From NCBI GenBank assembly GCA_963750715.1, contig CAVVRP010000012.1, forward strand, positions 310,001 to 374,000: a DNA stretch of 64,000 nt, written 5' to 3'. Positions 47,044 through 55,105 of this stretch are shown here, in pieces. Under the pieces are notes generated by a model. It had not been told where the DNA came from. It did not search any database and was given only the letters and a program-made list of their open reading frames with translations. The stretch comes from JAGVSR01 sp963750715 (GTDB taxonomy: Bacteria > Pseudomonadota > Alphaproteobacteria > Rhizobiales > Hyphomicrobiaceae). Made by a program: the position numbers and the translations under genes. Positions within the stretch are counted from its first letter, which is position 1. Each line of letters starts with the position of its first letter.

Positions 47044-47472
47044 TCAGTCGGGTTTAGCTGGACCCCAGCGGTAGATGAACGTCAGATAGAACAACGACAG
47101 GTATACGAGGCCAGCGACCGCCCATCCTATGAGCACGCCCACCTCCTGCTGGCTGAGGCCGGCAACGCTCTCCACGGGGACGGGATTGCGCAGCCGCTCA
47201 AGGGGTACCGTAGGCGACGGCAACCGGCTCCAGGAGCCATAAAGGCCGTCCTGGAGTGTCTCGATGACTTTCGCTGTCCCACCGAGAAAGACAAAGCTGA
47301 TCGACAGCAGCCCGAAGGCGATCAGGCGCAAAACAAACGGCGCCTGTCCGAGGAAAAAATAAAGCGCCGCGAGATAGCCCGACACGATCGCGAAGTACAA
47401 CGACACCAGACTGATGATTAAATCGAGAGCGTCGAACATCCCCTCAAAGACTTCCGCTTCGGTCACGCGCAT
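47044..47472 (-). CDS. Small membrane protein of unknown function
   Basis: A 142-residue protein with about four membrane segments: ALDLIISLVSLYFAIVSGYLAALYFFLG, APFVLRLIAFGLLSISFVFLGG and VGVLIGWAVAGLVYLSLFYLTFIYRW. The middle loop (SPTVPLERLRNPVPVESVAGLSQQE) is polar. No family recognised. Confidence 0.7.
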   Translation of the reverse strand: MRVTEAEVFEGMFDALDLIISLVSLYFAIVSGYLAALYFFLGQAPFVLRLIAFGLLSISFVFLGGTAKVIETLQDGLYGSWSRLPSPTVPLERLRNPVPVESVAGLSQQEVGVLIGWAVAGLVYLSLFYLTFIYRWGPAKPD

Positions 47473-47496
47473 CCCTCCGGCCAGACGGCCACCCGG

Positions 47497-47740
47497 TCAG
47501 TGACTGACCCGGCCCTTGATCTCACCGCTTCGATGCCGGTCGTGAGCCAGCATGCCCTTGTCGTCGGCCTCGCGGATGTCGCGTAGTACATCGTGATGGC
47601 CAAGCTCGCCGTTCAGCGTACAGGTCTTCGAACCATCTTCCGTGCACGATGGCATGCGCGACGCGCGATGGAATGAAGCTGTCGCGGCGCACGATACGGC
47701 CCGTCGTCCCGTTTCGCGATGGTCTTGCCAACATGGCCAT
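47497..47740 (-). pseudogene. Small hypothetical gene broken by a frame change
   Basis: From ATG 47740 one frame reads GRIVRRDSFIPSRVAHAIVHGRWFEDLYAE; a second frame continues GELGHHDVLRDIREADDKGMLAHDRHRSGEIKGRVSH to the stop at 47497. Both halves look like natural protein and the shadow frames do not. Removing one base near 47610 joins them (LYAERELGHHDVLRD), about 80 residues. No family recognised. Could be a real pseudogene or a sequence error. Confidence 0.4.
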
Positions 47741-47759
47741 TCACGCTCCAACGGCTAGA

Positions 47760-48668
47760 CTAATCGGTTTCGCCGGTTTCGCAGCAAACGTGAAGATCCT
47801 GCGCTGCGGCGACGATTGTTTCGCGGATCTGCCGTTCCAGCCCCTTGATCGAACTTTGGAGCGTCGGCATCTTGCGCACGATGCGGGCGCGCGACCGGGC
47901 GATCGGGTCCGTCTCCTCGCGCGGACGATCGCCGCGTGCCGGTGGCCGATCGGAATGTCCGCGGTATCGGAAGGTTGTTGCCTCGACGAGGCGCGGACCA
48001 CGCTCGGCACGCGCAGCTCCTATCGCGGCAGTAACGGCATGCTGAACGCTGCCGACATCTGTGCCATCCACCTGAACCGACGGCCAGCGATGCTTCTCCA
48101 CCACCGGTATGACGGGTTGCGACGTGTCCGCGGTCGCGTAGTCCATCACGACCACCAACGGCAGGCGTCGCGCGGCCGCTTCATCCAACAGGGCCTCGAT
48201 CTCGGCGGGCAGTCCGCCGGCATCGCGGCGACCGGCTACGAGAACAGCCCCGTTGGCTTCGGCACTTTGCGCGAGATCATTTGCCTGCCGGGCATCGGCG
48301 GTGACGACGCGATACTGCTTGACACCCTCACCACTGGCCAATGAGGGGACGGCCGCGGTTGTGCCATCGAGACCGGAAATTTGGCGGAGGAGCGCGGACA
48401 CGTCACCGCCCGAAGACAACAGCAGATGCCCGTGGCTGGGGCCGAGCGTGACGACCGTATCGCTGTCGCATGTCGCCGCGGCGATGCCGGCGACGACTGC
48501 CTCGCCGCCGATTTCGAGCGGACCCGTTTCATCAATCGCGGCCATCGCGAACAGCAATGCCAACTTCTCCTCGAAACGCCGAATCAGCAGCATTCGGCCG
48601 AGGGCCGCAAGTTCGTCCTCGACAGTCAGCGCCGGCCAATCAGAAAAGGGTGCGTGGAGGGAATACAT
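47760..48668 (-). CDS. Pyruvate dehydrogenase E1-alpha-like protein lacking the TPP motif
   Basis: A 302-residue protein in the genomic slot of pdhA. The N-terminus matches E1-alpha (AALGRMLLIRRFEEKLALLFAM; IGGEAVVAGIAAA; SHGHLLLSSGGDVSALLRQISG), and so does the C-terminus (PRLVEATTFRYRGHSDR ... DPIARSRARIV). The thiamine-diphosphate/Mg motif (GDG ... NN) is missing: the stretch reads LVAGRRDAGGLPAEI ... LPLVVVMDYATADTS. The YRDHGH motif is reduced to GPSHGH. It is shorter than usual E1-alpha (about 330-360) and no pdhB follows. Probably catalytically inactive as a dehydrogenase; vestige or reused scaffold. Confidence 0.8.
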   Translation of the reverse strand: MYSLHAPFSDWPALTVEDELAALGRMLLIRRFEEKLALLFAMAAIDETGPLEIGGEAVVAGIAAATCDSDTVVTLGPSHGHLLLSSGGDVSALLRQISGLDGTTAAVPSLASGEGVKQYRVVTADARQANDLAQSAEANGAVLVAGRRDAGGLPAEIEALLDEAAARRLPLVVVMDYATADTSQPVIPVVEKHRWPSVQVDGTDVGSVQHAVTAAIGAARAERGPRLVEATTFRYRGHSDRPPARGDRPREETDPIARSRARIVRKMPTLQSSIKGLERQIRETIVAAAQDLHVCCETGETD

Positions 48669-48786
48669 GGCGTCCGTAAGCTGAGCCCAGGCGAGCGAGC
48701 CGCCTCGTCACAAACATGCAGGTCAGCATGTCAGTTTTGAAGGCCGCCCGCAGCAAGGAACATCATCACAGCCGGTTGCCCGCCTG

Positions 48787-49128
48787 CTATGTCCGAGGTA
48801 TCGGCTTGCCTTGAGATAATGGCACGATCTTGTCGCCCGGCGCCACAAAGCCCAGCACATCACGGGCGATTTCCTCGACGAGGTCGGAGTTTGGCAATTC
48901 CGGCGAAAGCAGCGCGACGTCGCGCTCGAGCTTCGACCGCACAGCTTCGAGGCTCCGGATCTCGAACTCCAGCAGGCTGGACCGGTCGATCAGCCGATTA
49001 CGAGCCTCGAGGCCATGACGGCCATAAAGAGCGTGATTGGTGAAGTAGGCCGTTGCTGAAAGGCAGAAAAGCAAAACCGTGAACTGCCGGAGCCTCGAGC
49101 GCCAATCATGTTTTGAAGTAAGCAGCAC
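48787..49128 (-). CDS. ftsB: FtsB/DivIC-like septum formation protein
   Basis: A 113-residue bitopic protein: cytoplasmic N-terminus, one membrane helix (QFTVLLFCLSATAYFTNHALYG), then a periplasmic coiled coil (RSSLLEFEIRSLEAVRSKLERDVALL) and a C-terminal RDVLGFVAPGDKIVPL motif typical of DivIC/FtsB. It would join FtsL and FtsQ at the divisome. Position next to eno matches alphaproteobacterial FtsB. The gap to eno (49129-49395) contains TATAAT on the minus strand at 49241-49236. Confidence 0.85.
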   Translation of the reverse strand: MLLTSKHDWRSRLRQFTVLLFCLSATAYFTNHALYGRHGLEARNRLIDRSSLLEFEIRSLEAVRSKLERDVALLSPELPNSDLVEEIARDVLGFVAPGDKIVPLSQGKPIPRT

Positions 49129-49395
49129 TGGGATGTTCGACGTTACGCAGTATCAAAAACGGGGAACGAATTCAGTTCTACAGGGCAAGGCTTAAGGGCG
49201 GGTAAAGCCGTGTACGTTTTTTGGGCGGGGAGACGATTATAGAAGTTGGAGTGGGGTTCTTCGCACACCGCCAAGCACGAGCCGCGGAAGATAAATCGCG
49301 CCCCGGACGTCCGTATTCGAATGAAATCGATCCCGGGGACACGCTCGATTACGACATTTGAGCAGTCTGTGCACACTGTCCAGTCAATGATAGGC

Positions 49396-50679
49396 CTAAA
49401 CTACCGCCTTCATAATGCTCTTGCCTGCATATCGCGCGACGTCGCCCAATTCGCCTTCGATGCGGATCAACTGGTTATATTTGGCGAGGCGGTCCGAACG
49501 GCACAGCGAGCCGGTCTTGATCTGACCGCAGTTGGTGGCGACCGCGAGATCGGCGATCGTCGAGTCTTCTGTTTCACCCGACCGATGCGACATGACAGCG
49601 GTGTAGCCCGCGCGCTGGGCCATCGAGACGGCATCGAGCGTCTCGGTCAGCGAGCCGATTTGGTTGACCTTGACCAAGATCGAGTTGGCGATGCCCTTCG
49701 AGATGCCCTGAGACAGGCGCTCAGTGTTCGTTACGAACAGGTCGTCGCCGACGAGCTGGCACTTAGATCCGATCCGTTCGGTGAGCTCTTTCCAGCCGGC
49801 CCAGTCGTCCTCGGCCATTCCATCTTCGATCGAGATGATGGGGAAGCGCGCGACGAGATCCGCAAGGTACTTAGCGTTGCCTTCGCTGTCGAATGTCTTG
49901 CCTTCACCTTCGAAGACGTACTTGCCACTCTTGTAATACTCGGTAGAAGCGCAATCGAGCGCCAGCATCACCTCGACGCCCGGCTTGTAGCCCGCCTTCT
50001 CAATCGACTTCATGATGAAGCCCAGCGCTTCGTCGGCGCTTTTCAAGTTCGGTGCGAAGCCGCCCTCATCGCCGATGCCCGTGTTGTGGCCGGCGTCCTT
50101 CAGGCCCTTCTTCAGCGTGTGGAAGATTTCCGCACCCCAGCGCACGGCCTCTGCGGCAGATATTGCCGCCACCGGCATGATCATGAATTCCTGGATATCG
50201 ATCGGGTTGTCGGCATGCGCGCCGCCATTGATGATATTCATCATCGGCACCGGCAGCACATGCGCCGTAGCCCCGCCGACATAGCGATGAAGTGGCAGGC
50301 CGCTGGCTTCAGCCGCAGCCTTCGCCACCGCCAGCGACACGCCGAGGATGGCGTTGGCGCCAAGCCGTGCCTTGTTCTTGGTGCCGTCGAGCGCGATCAG
50401 CGCCGCGTCGATGCCGCGCTGATCTTCCGCGTCCATGCCGGCCAAGGCGTCGAAGATCTCGCCATTGACCGCGTCCACCGCTTTGGTAACGCCCTTGCCC
50501 ATGTAACGGGCCTTGTCGCCGTCACGCAATTCGATCGCTTCATGTGCGCCGGTCGAGGCGCCCGAGGGAACCGCCGCGCGGCCCTTGGAGCCATCCTCCA
50601 GGAATATGTCGACTTCGACTGTCGGGTTACCGCGGCTGTCAAGGATCTCGCGGGCGAGGATGTCGGCGATGGCGGTCAT
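49396..50679 (-). CDS. eno: Enolase
   Basis: Interconverts 2-phosphoglycerate and phosphoenolpyruvate. 427 residues with REILDSRGNPTVEVD, the catalytic and metal residues in GIGDEGGFAPNL, SIEDGMAEDDW and LVGDDLFVTN, the catalytic lysine in LVKVNQIGSLTET, and SHRSGETEDS. ATG 50679 (MTAIADILAREIL) follows GAGGAATT; the open extension to 50727 is not conserved. The glycolytic/gluconeogenic neighbour normally followed by ftsB and pdh genes. Confidence 0.98.
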   Translation of the reverse strand: MTAIADILAREILDSRGNPTVEVDIFLEDGSKGRAAVPSGASTGAHEAIELRDGDKARYMGKGVTKAVDAVNGEIFDALAGMDAEDQRGIDAALIALDGTKNKARLGANAILGVSLAVAKAAAEASGLPLHRYVGGATAHVLPVPMMNIINGGAHADNPIDIQEFMIMPVAAISAAEAVRWGAEIFHTLKKGLKDAGHNTGIGDEGGFAPNLKSADEALGFIMKSIEKAGYKPGVEVMLALDCASTEYYKSGKYVFEGEGKTFDSEGNAKYLADLVARFPIISIEDGMAEDDWAGWKELTERIGSKCQLVGDDLFVTNTERLSQGISKGIANSILVKVNQIGSLTETLDAVSMAQRAGYTAVMSHRSGETEDSTIADLAVATNCGQIKTGSLCRSDRLAKYNQLIRIEGELGDVARYAGKSIMKAVV

Positions 50680-50775
50680 AGGGTAATTCCTCGCAGTTTG
50701 AAACAGTTGCGGCTTCTTGCAGGCCATGAGAGCGTGACTGCGGGTTGTAGCCCTCTTCGACCTGCCCGGAAAGAC

Positions 50776-50809
50776 CCGTCTGGGTAGGCGGATCTACCCT
50801 CTGGGACGG
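50776..50809 (+). promoter_or_regulatory. Two-tier hairpin in the queC leader
   Basis: Outer arms CCGTC/GACGG and inner arms GGGTAG/CTACCC (6-base loop) form a compact structure with a 1/5-base asymmetric bulge, ending 26 bases before the queC ATG. It does not match preQ1 riboswitch motifs that I can recall. Could be a queC leader element or part of the eno promoter region. Confidence 0.4.
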
Positions 50810-50835
50810 CCGGCACGAAAGGCAGACGAAAGCAC

Positions 50836-51552
50836 ATGAGCGGCGCGCTGGTACTTTTCTCGGGCGGCCAGGATTCGACTGTTTGCCTGGCGTGGGCGTT
50901 GCAGCGCTTTGATCGCGTGGAGACGGTAGGGTTCGACTACGGCCAACGCCACGCTATCGAACTGGCTCAGCGCTTCGTAATTCTGGATGCCATACAAACC
51001 CGCGAAACCAGCGGACGGCTTGGTTCAGATACGGTTCTCCAGTTACCGGCGCTGGCCTCCATTAGCGATACCGCACTTACCCGCGATACCGAGATCGAAT
51101 TCGCCGGGACTGGCCTGCCGACCACGTTCGTGCCCGGCCGCAACATCCTGTTCCTCACCTACGCGGCGGCGCTGGCCTACCGGCGCAGCATCGGCGTGCT
51201 GGTCGGCGGAATGTGCGAGACGGACTTCTCCGGCTATCCCGATTGCCGCCGCGCAACGATCGATGCGCTGGAAGGCGCGCTGTGGCTCGGCATGGACACG
51301 CCGATCCGCGTCGAAACCCCACTGATGCATCTCGACAAGGCGGCAACGTGGGCGCTCGCGGATGAAGTCGGCGGCAGCGACCTCGTCGATCTTGTCGTGG
51401 AGCACACCCACTCCTGCTACCTCGGTGACCGATCGCAGCGGCATGATTGGGGTTACGGCTGCGGCAAGTGTCCCGCATGTGACTTGCGGGCGAAGGGCTG
51501 GGCGCGGTGGCATGCGACGCGATCGGTCCAGCCGGCGGTCCGGGGCAGCTGA
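50836..51552 (+). CDS. queC: 7-cyano-7-deazaguanine (preQ0) synthase
   Basis: ATP-dependent conversion of 7-carboxy-7-deazaguanine to preQ0 in queuosine synthesis. 238 residues. The PP-loop LVLFSGGQDSTVCLAWAL, FVPGRNILFLTYAAALAYR and the zinc-binding cysteines in GYGCGKCPACDLRAKGW are intact. Divergent from eno and the first of four queuosine-related genes. Confidence 0.96.
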   Translation: MSGALVLFSGGQDSTVCLAWALQRFDRVETVGFDYGQRHAIELAQRFVILDAIQTRETSGRLGSDTVLQLPALASISDTALTRDTEIEFAGTGLPTTFVPGRNILFLTYAAALAYRRSIGVLVGGMCETDFSGYPDCRRATIDALEGALWLGMDTPIRVETPLMHLDKAATWALADEVGGSDLVDLVVEHTHSCYLGDRSQRHDWGYGCGKCPACDLRAKGWARWHATRSVQPAVRGS

Positions 51553-51800
51553 GACAAAAGCATATTCCGTTTGTACCGGCCGGAACTGCGCCTGAAATGG
51601 GGTGCCCGCTACAATTTCGGCACCATTCGAGCTGGAGGCCGGACGATGACGCGGAGCCCCAAAACATTATCCTACAAGGCAGCAAACGCCATCGTCAGCG
51701 CGGCGCTTCTCGTGATTCTGTTCCCCCACAACGGAGTACCGCCGCAGACGCCCGCCGGCGTGCGCACTGCCGTCGAACTGCTCGACAAGAAGATCGTCAG

Positions 51801-52508
51801 TCAGGTCTTGGTCGTGAATGGATTAAAGTCCGTATCACGGTCGTAATAGTCCTCTTTCTCGGTTCGCTTCAGCGCCCCGACAGCCCGCGTCGTCACCGGC
51901 AGCATCACGATCTCCACCGCCGTCTTGGCAATGAACTGACTGATAACCAGCGTCGGGACGAGTTCGTTGGGCATGATGCCGGAGTTGTAGAAGGCGAGCG
52001 GATAGAATAGCCCGGAGTCGACCGCCTCTCCGGCGACCGTCGAGGCGACGAAGCGCGTACGCATCCAGCGCCCCTCTGTTGCTACCTTCATCTTGGCGAG
52101 CACGTAGGAGTTGACGAACGAGCCGCATACGAACGCAATCATCGACGCGCCGGCGACCCGCCAGGTGTTTCCAAACGCTATTTCGTAGACCGTCTGGTTC
52201 TCCCATGTCGGTGCGGGCGGCAGCGCGACGATCACGGCTGCCATGACTGAGGCGAAGACCAGCGCCGCAAATCCCGTCCAGATGACGCGGCGATCGCGGC
52301 CGTAGCCGTACACTTCGGTCAGGACATCGCCGAAGATGTAGGAAATCGGAAAGAACAGCACCCCCGCGCCAAACGTCACCGCCCCGATCAACGGCAGGTC
52401 CAGTTGGGCCGCTTTTGCCGGTCCGATCAGGTTGGAGCAAACCAGAACCACAACGAACGAGACCATAACGAGGTCGTAGTACCGGTACGTCCGCGGCTGC
52501 TGGCTCAT
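51801..52508 (-). CDS. Queuosine precursor transporter (YhhQ/VUT family)
   Basis: A 235-residue six-helix membrane protein. MVSFVVVLVCSNLIGPAKAAQL, FFPISYIFGDVLTEVYGYGRDRRVIW and VGALKR ... typify the YhhQ family, which imports preQ0/preQ1. It is divergent from queE and convergent with queC, so the locus has both synthesis and uptake. The C-terminal tail EKEDYYDRDTDFNPF is typical. Confidence 0.93.
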   Translation of the reverse strand: MSQQPRTYRYYDLVMVSFVVVLVCSNLIGPAKAAQLDLPLIGAVTFGAGVLFFPISYIFGDVLTEVYGYGRDRRVIWTGFAALVFASVMAAVIVALPPAPTWENQTVYEIAFGNTWRVAGASMIAFVCGSFVNSYVLAKMKVATEGRWMRTRFVASTVAGEAVDSGLFYPLAFYNSGIMPNELVPTLVISQFIAKTAVEIVMLPVTTRAVGALKRTEKEDYYDRDTDFNPFTTKT

Positions 52509-52565
52509 GTCGTCGTATTCCCCCCTGCGCTTGACACCATGCGATGCTCAGCTAGGCATCTACGC

Positions 52566-53196
52566 ATGTATGCCATCAAAGAGATCTTCTACACGCTCCA
52601 GGGCGAAGGCGCGAACGCGGGCGCGCCGGCCGTATTCTGCCGATTCGCTGGCTGCAATCTATGGTCCGGCCGGGAACAGGATCGCGCGACGGCCCAGTGC
52701 CGCTTCTGCGATACCGATTTCGTCGGCACGGATGGCCCGGACGGCGGCAAGTTTGCGACCGCCGACGAACTGGCCCGCGCCTGCCGGGCCGTCTGCACGA
52801 CGACGCACGGACCTAAGCATGGTAGTCCTTACCGGCGGCGAACCGATGCTCCAGGTGGATCAACCGCTGATCGACGCTTTCCACGCGCGCGGGTTCTCGA
52901 TTGCTCTCGAAACCAACGGCACCCTGCCCGTCCCCGACGGCATCGACTGGATTTGCGTCAGTCCGAAGGCTGGAACGGATCTCGTGCAGACCTGGGGCGA
53001 CGAACTGAAGTTGGTCTATCCTCAACTGGGTCTCGACCCCGCCTCGCTTCTCGCACTCGAATTCGAGCACAGATACCTCCAGCCTATGGACGGCCCGGCG
53101 CGGGAAGCCAATACGGCTTCGGCCATTGCCTACTGCATGGCCAATCCGCCATGGCGGCTGTCCGTGCAGACGCACAAGGTGCTGGGGATCCCCTAG
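52566..53196 (+). CDS. queE: 7-carboxy-7-deazaguanine synthase (frameshifted in this sequence)
   Basis: Radical-SAM enzyme converting 6-carboxy-tetrahydropterin to 7-carboxy-7-deazaguanine. From ATG 52566 (MYAIKEIFYTLQGEGANAG) one frame carries the variant cluster motif C-x14-C-x2-C (GCNLWSGREQDRATAQCRFC) to about residue 80. A second frame carries VVLTGGEPMLQVDQPLIDAF, LETNGTLP and ICVSPKAG to the stop at 53196. One extra base between about 52780 and 52822 breaks it; dropping one G at 52820-52821 gives PKHVVLTGGEP. About 209 residues when joined. Confidence 0.9.
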
Positions 53197-53316
53197 TCGG
53201 CAGGCGGCAGGAAAATCGCGGTGAACGAGCGATATTCGCATTATTCGAGTGATTGTCCTGCGGGCCCGGTTACTGCTGCCGACAAGCCGCCTTGCCACTT
53301 GCTCCCATTTTCGCCT

Positions 53317-53697
53317 ATGCCAGCCACCATGCGCATCTACAAGGACTTCCAGTTCGAAGCGGCCCACTTCCTGCCCTCCGCCCCAGCGGGGATGGCGAAT
53401 GCGCGTTTACATGGCCATTCGTTCCGGGCCCGTGTGGTGATCGAGGGCGAACCTCACCCGGAGACAGGCTACATCTTCCACTTCGACGCCATCACCGCTG
53501 CGCTCACCGAAACGCAGGACGCGCTCGACCACCGCCTTCTGAACGAGGTCGACGGGCTCGCCGCACCGACGCTCGAACGCATTGCCATGTGGATCTGGAA
53601 CCGTCTTGCCAACAAGGTGCCGGGTCTCGCCGAGGTTCAGGTGTCGCGCGACAGCTGCCGCGAGGGCTGCATCTATAACGGCCCTGCGCGGGCCTAG
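53317..53697 (+). CDS. queD: QueD-like 6-carboxytetrahydropterin synthase
   Basis: A 126-residue T-fold enzyme of the PTPS family. Zinc histidines are present (FEAAHFLP; ARLHGHSFRARV), with DALDHRLLNEV, the PT-ERIAMWIWNRL helix and SRDSCREGCIY at the C-terminus. The catalytic cysteine four residues before HGH in E. coli QueD (C-x-R-L-HGH) is replaced by Asn (NARLHGH). ATG 53317 or 53329 could be the start; neither has a clear ribosome-binding site. Context with queC and queE supports a queuosine role, but chemistry may differ. Confidence 0.85.
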   Translation: MPATMRIYKDFQFEAAHFLPSAPAGMANARLHGHSFRARVVIEGEPHPETGYIFHFDAITAALTETQDALDHRLLNEVDGLAAPTLERIAMWIWNRLANKVPGLAEVQVSRDSCREGCIYNGPARA

Positions 53698-54569
53698 TCC
53701 TCCCCGCGCAGGTATTTCGGCAACCCGCTCTGCAACGGTGGTACGCGATCCGAAAGCCCGTAAACGAGATCGAACAACTCTCCCACGAGTGCGCCGCGGT
53801 CCTTTCCGTTGGCAAGAGCTTCGAACGCCACGGGCGGGCCGGCATGCGCCATCAGCGGCTCGCCGACCGAGCGGCGGAACTCGCGGATAAGCAGCGAGAG
53901 GCGCAGCGTCAGGCTGACGTGGGATACGAGTTGAAACAGCGGGCTGCACTGGCCTTCAAAGTAGACGGGCAGCACCGTCGCCCGAGTTGATTGAACGAGA
54001 CGTGCGACAAAGCCCTTCCAGGGAAGATCGACGACCGGCCCGAACGGGTTCGGCGCCGTCGATATGCCACCCGCCGGAAACACGACAACCGTTGCGCCCT
54101 CGGCCAGATGGCGCAATGCCTCTTTCTTGGTCCGGATATTGGTTTCCTGCGCAGCGCGCGTCGTATCGAAGTCGATCGCCAGTGCGTAGGGCCGGATCTC
54201 CGGCACCACGGTCAAATCCTTATTGATCAGCACCTTAAATGGCCGGCCAAGGTCCTCCGCCATCGTCAACGCCGCGATGCCATCAAGGATACCGAAGGGA
54301 TGGTTGGCGATGATCACGACGGGCACGTCCGAAGGCAGCACCGGCGGCCACTCGCCCCTGACGACGAGTTCGACTCCGATCAGACCGAAGATGGGGCGCA
54401 TGACACGCGCGCCATTGGGCACGATCTCGCCGCGCCAGTGATCATACATCGGTGCGAAGTAGTCCCGGCCCGACAGCCGTTCGAGCGACTGGATCACCCA
54501 CTTCTTGACCGGCGGATCATCCGGCTTGGCATAGGACAGTTCAGGAAAGCGGTTTGAGCTGTTCAGCAA
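53694..54569 (-). CDS. PlsC-like lysophospholipid acyltransferase family protein
   Basis: A 291-residue membrane-associated acyltransferase. The HX4D-type motif appears as IIANHPFGILDGIAAL, and the later motif VFPAGGIST matches the acceptor phosphate-binding FPEG block of OlsA/hemolysin-type members. Typical reactions acylate lyso-lipids such as lyso-ornithine lipid. The actual acceptor is unknown. The last codons overlap queD by 4 bases (convergent). Confidence 0.85.
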   Translation of the reverse strand: MLNSSNRFPELSYAKPDDPPVKKWVIQSLERLSGRDYFAPMYDHWRGEIVPNGARVMRPIFGLIGVELVVRGEWPPVLPSDVPVVIIANHPFGILDGIAALTMAEDLGRPFKVLINKDLTVVPEIRPYALAIDFDTTRAAQETNIRTKKEALRHLAEGATVVVFPAGGISTAPNPFGPVVDLPWKGFVARLVQSTRATVLPVYFEGQCSPLFQLVSHVSLTLRLSLLIREFRRSVGEPLMAHAGPPVAFEALANGKDRGALVGELFDLVYGLSDRVPPLQSGLPKYLRGED

Positions 54570-54635
54570 GGCTGCATCTCTCGCTCAGGTTTGCTTCGAG
54601 CGGCTTACCAAAAGATTACTTCGATCATGCAACAG

Positions 54636-55103
54636 CTACAGGCCGAGACCGGAAAGACCCGGATGATCGGTCGGGCGCGGACCTTGCGGCCAGTGAAACT
54701 TGCGCTGCGATGTCGTAATCGCCAGATCGTTGATCGAGGCGAAGCGCAGCGCCATCAGGCCTTCAGCGTCGAACTGCCAGTTCTCGTTGCCGTAGGAACG
54801 GTACCATTGGTCGCTATCGTCGTGCCATTCGTAGGCGAAGCGCACGGCGATGCGATTGTCAGCGAAGATCCACAGCTCCTTGATAAGCCGATACTCGAGT
54901 TCGCGCGCCCACTTGCGCTTGAGAAATGAGCCGATTTCGTCCCGGCCTTGAGGAAACTCCACGCGATTGCGCCAGCGGCTGTCTGGCGTATAGGCGAGCG
55001 AGACGCGCATGGGATCGCGTGAGTTCCACGCGTCTTCGGCCATGCGGACTTTCTGGACGGCCGTTTCGTGTGTGAACGGTGGCAGGGGCGGACGCGGGCT
55101 CAT
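54636..55103 (-). CDS. DUF1348 family NTF2-like protein
   Basis: A 155-residue protein: KVRMAEDAWNSRDPMRVSLAYTPDSRWRNR and FAYEWHDDSDQWYRSYGNENWQFD match DUF1348, a SnoaL/NTF2-fold family without a defined reaction. Follows the DUF393 gene by about 2 bases on the same strand, suggesting joint transcription. Confidence 0.9.
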   Translation of the reverse strand: MSPRPPLPPFTHETAVQKVRMAEDAWNSRDPMRVSLAYTPDSRWRNRVEFPQGRDEIGSFLKRKWARELEYRLIKELWIFADNRIAVRFAYEWHDDSDQWYRSYGNENWQFDAEGLMALRFASINDLAITTSQRKFHWPQGPRPTDHPGLSGLGL

Positions 55104-55105
55104 GC

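Noticed and set aside
49246..50787. A 513-codon plus-strand open frame
   Set aside because: Antisense to eno, which has every catalytic motif; long antisense frames are expected in GC-rich genes.
51571..51846. Possible small plus-strand gene after queC (91 or 66 codons)
   Set aside because: Overlaps the convergent transporter gene by 46 bases, lacks a clear ribosome-binding site and family; possible but not supported.
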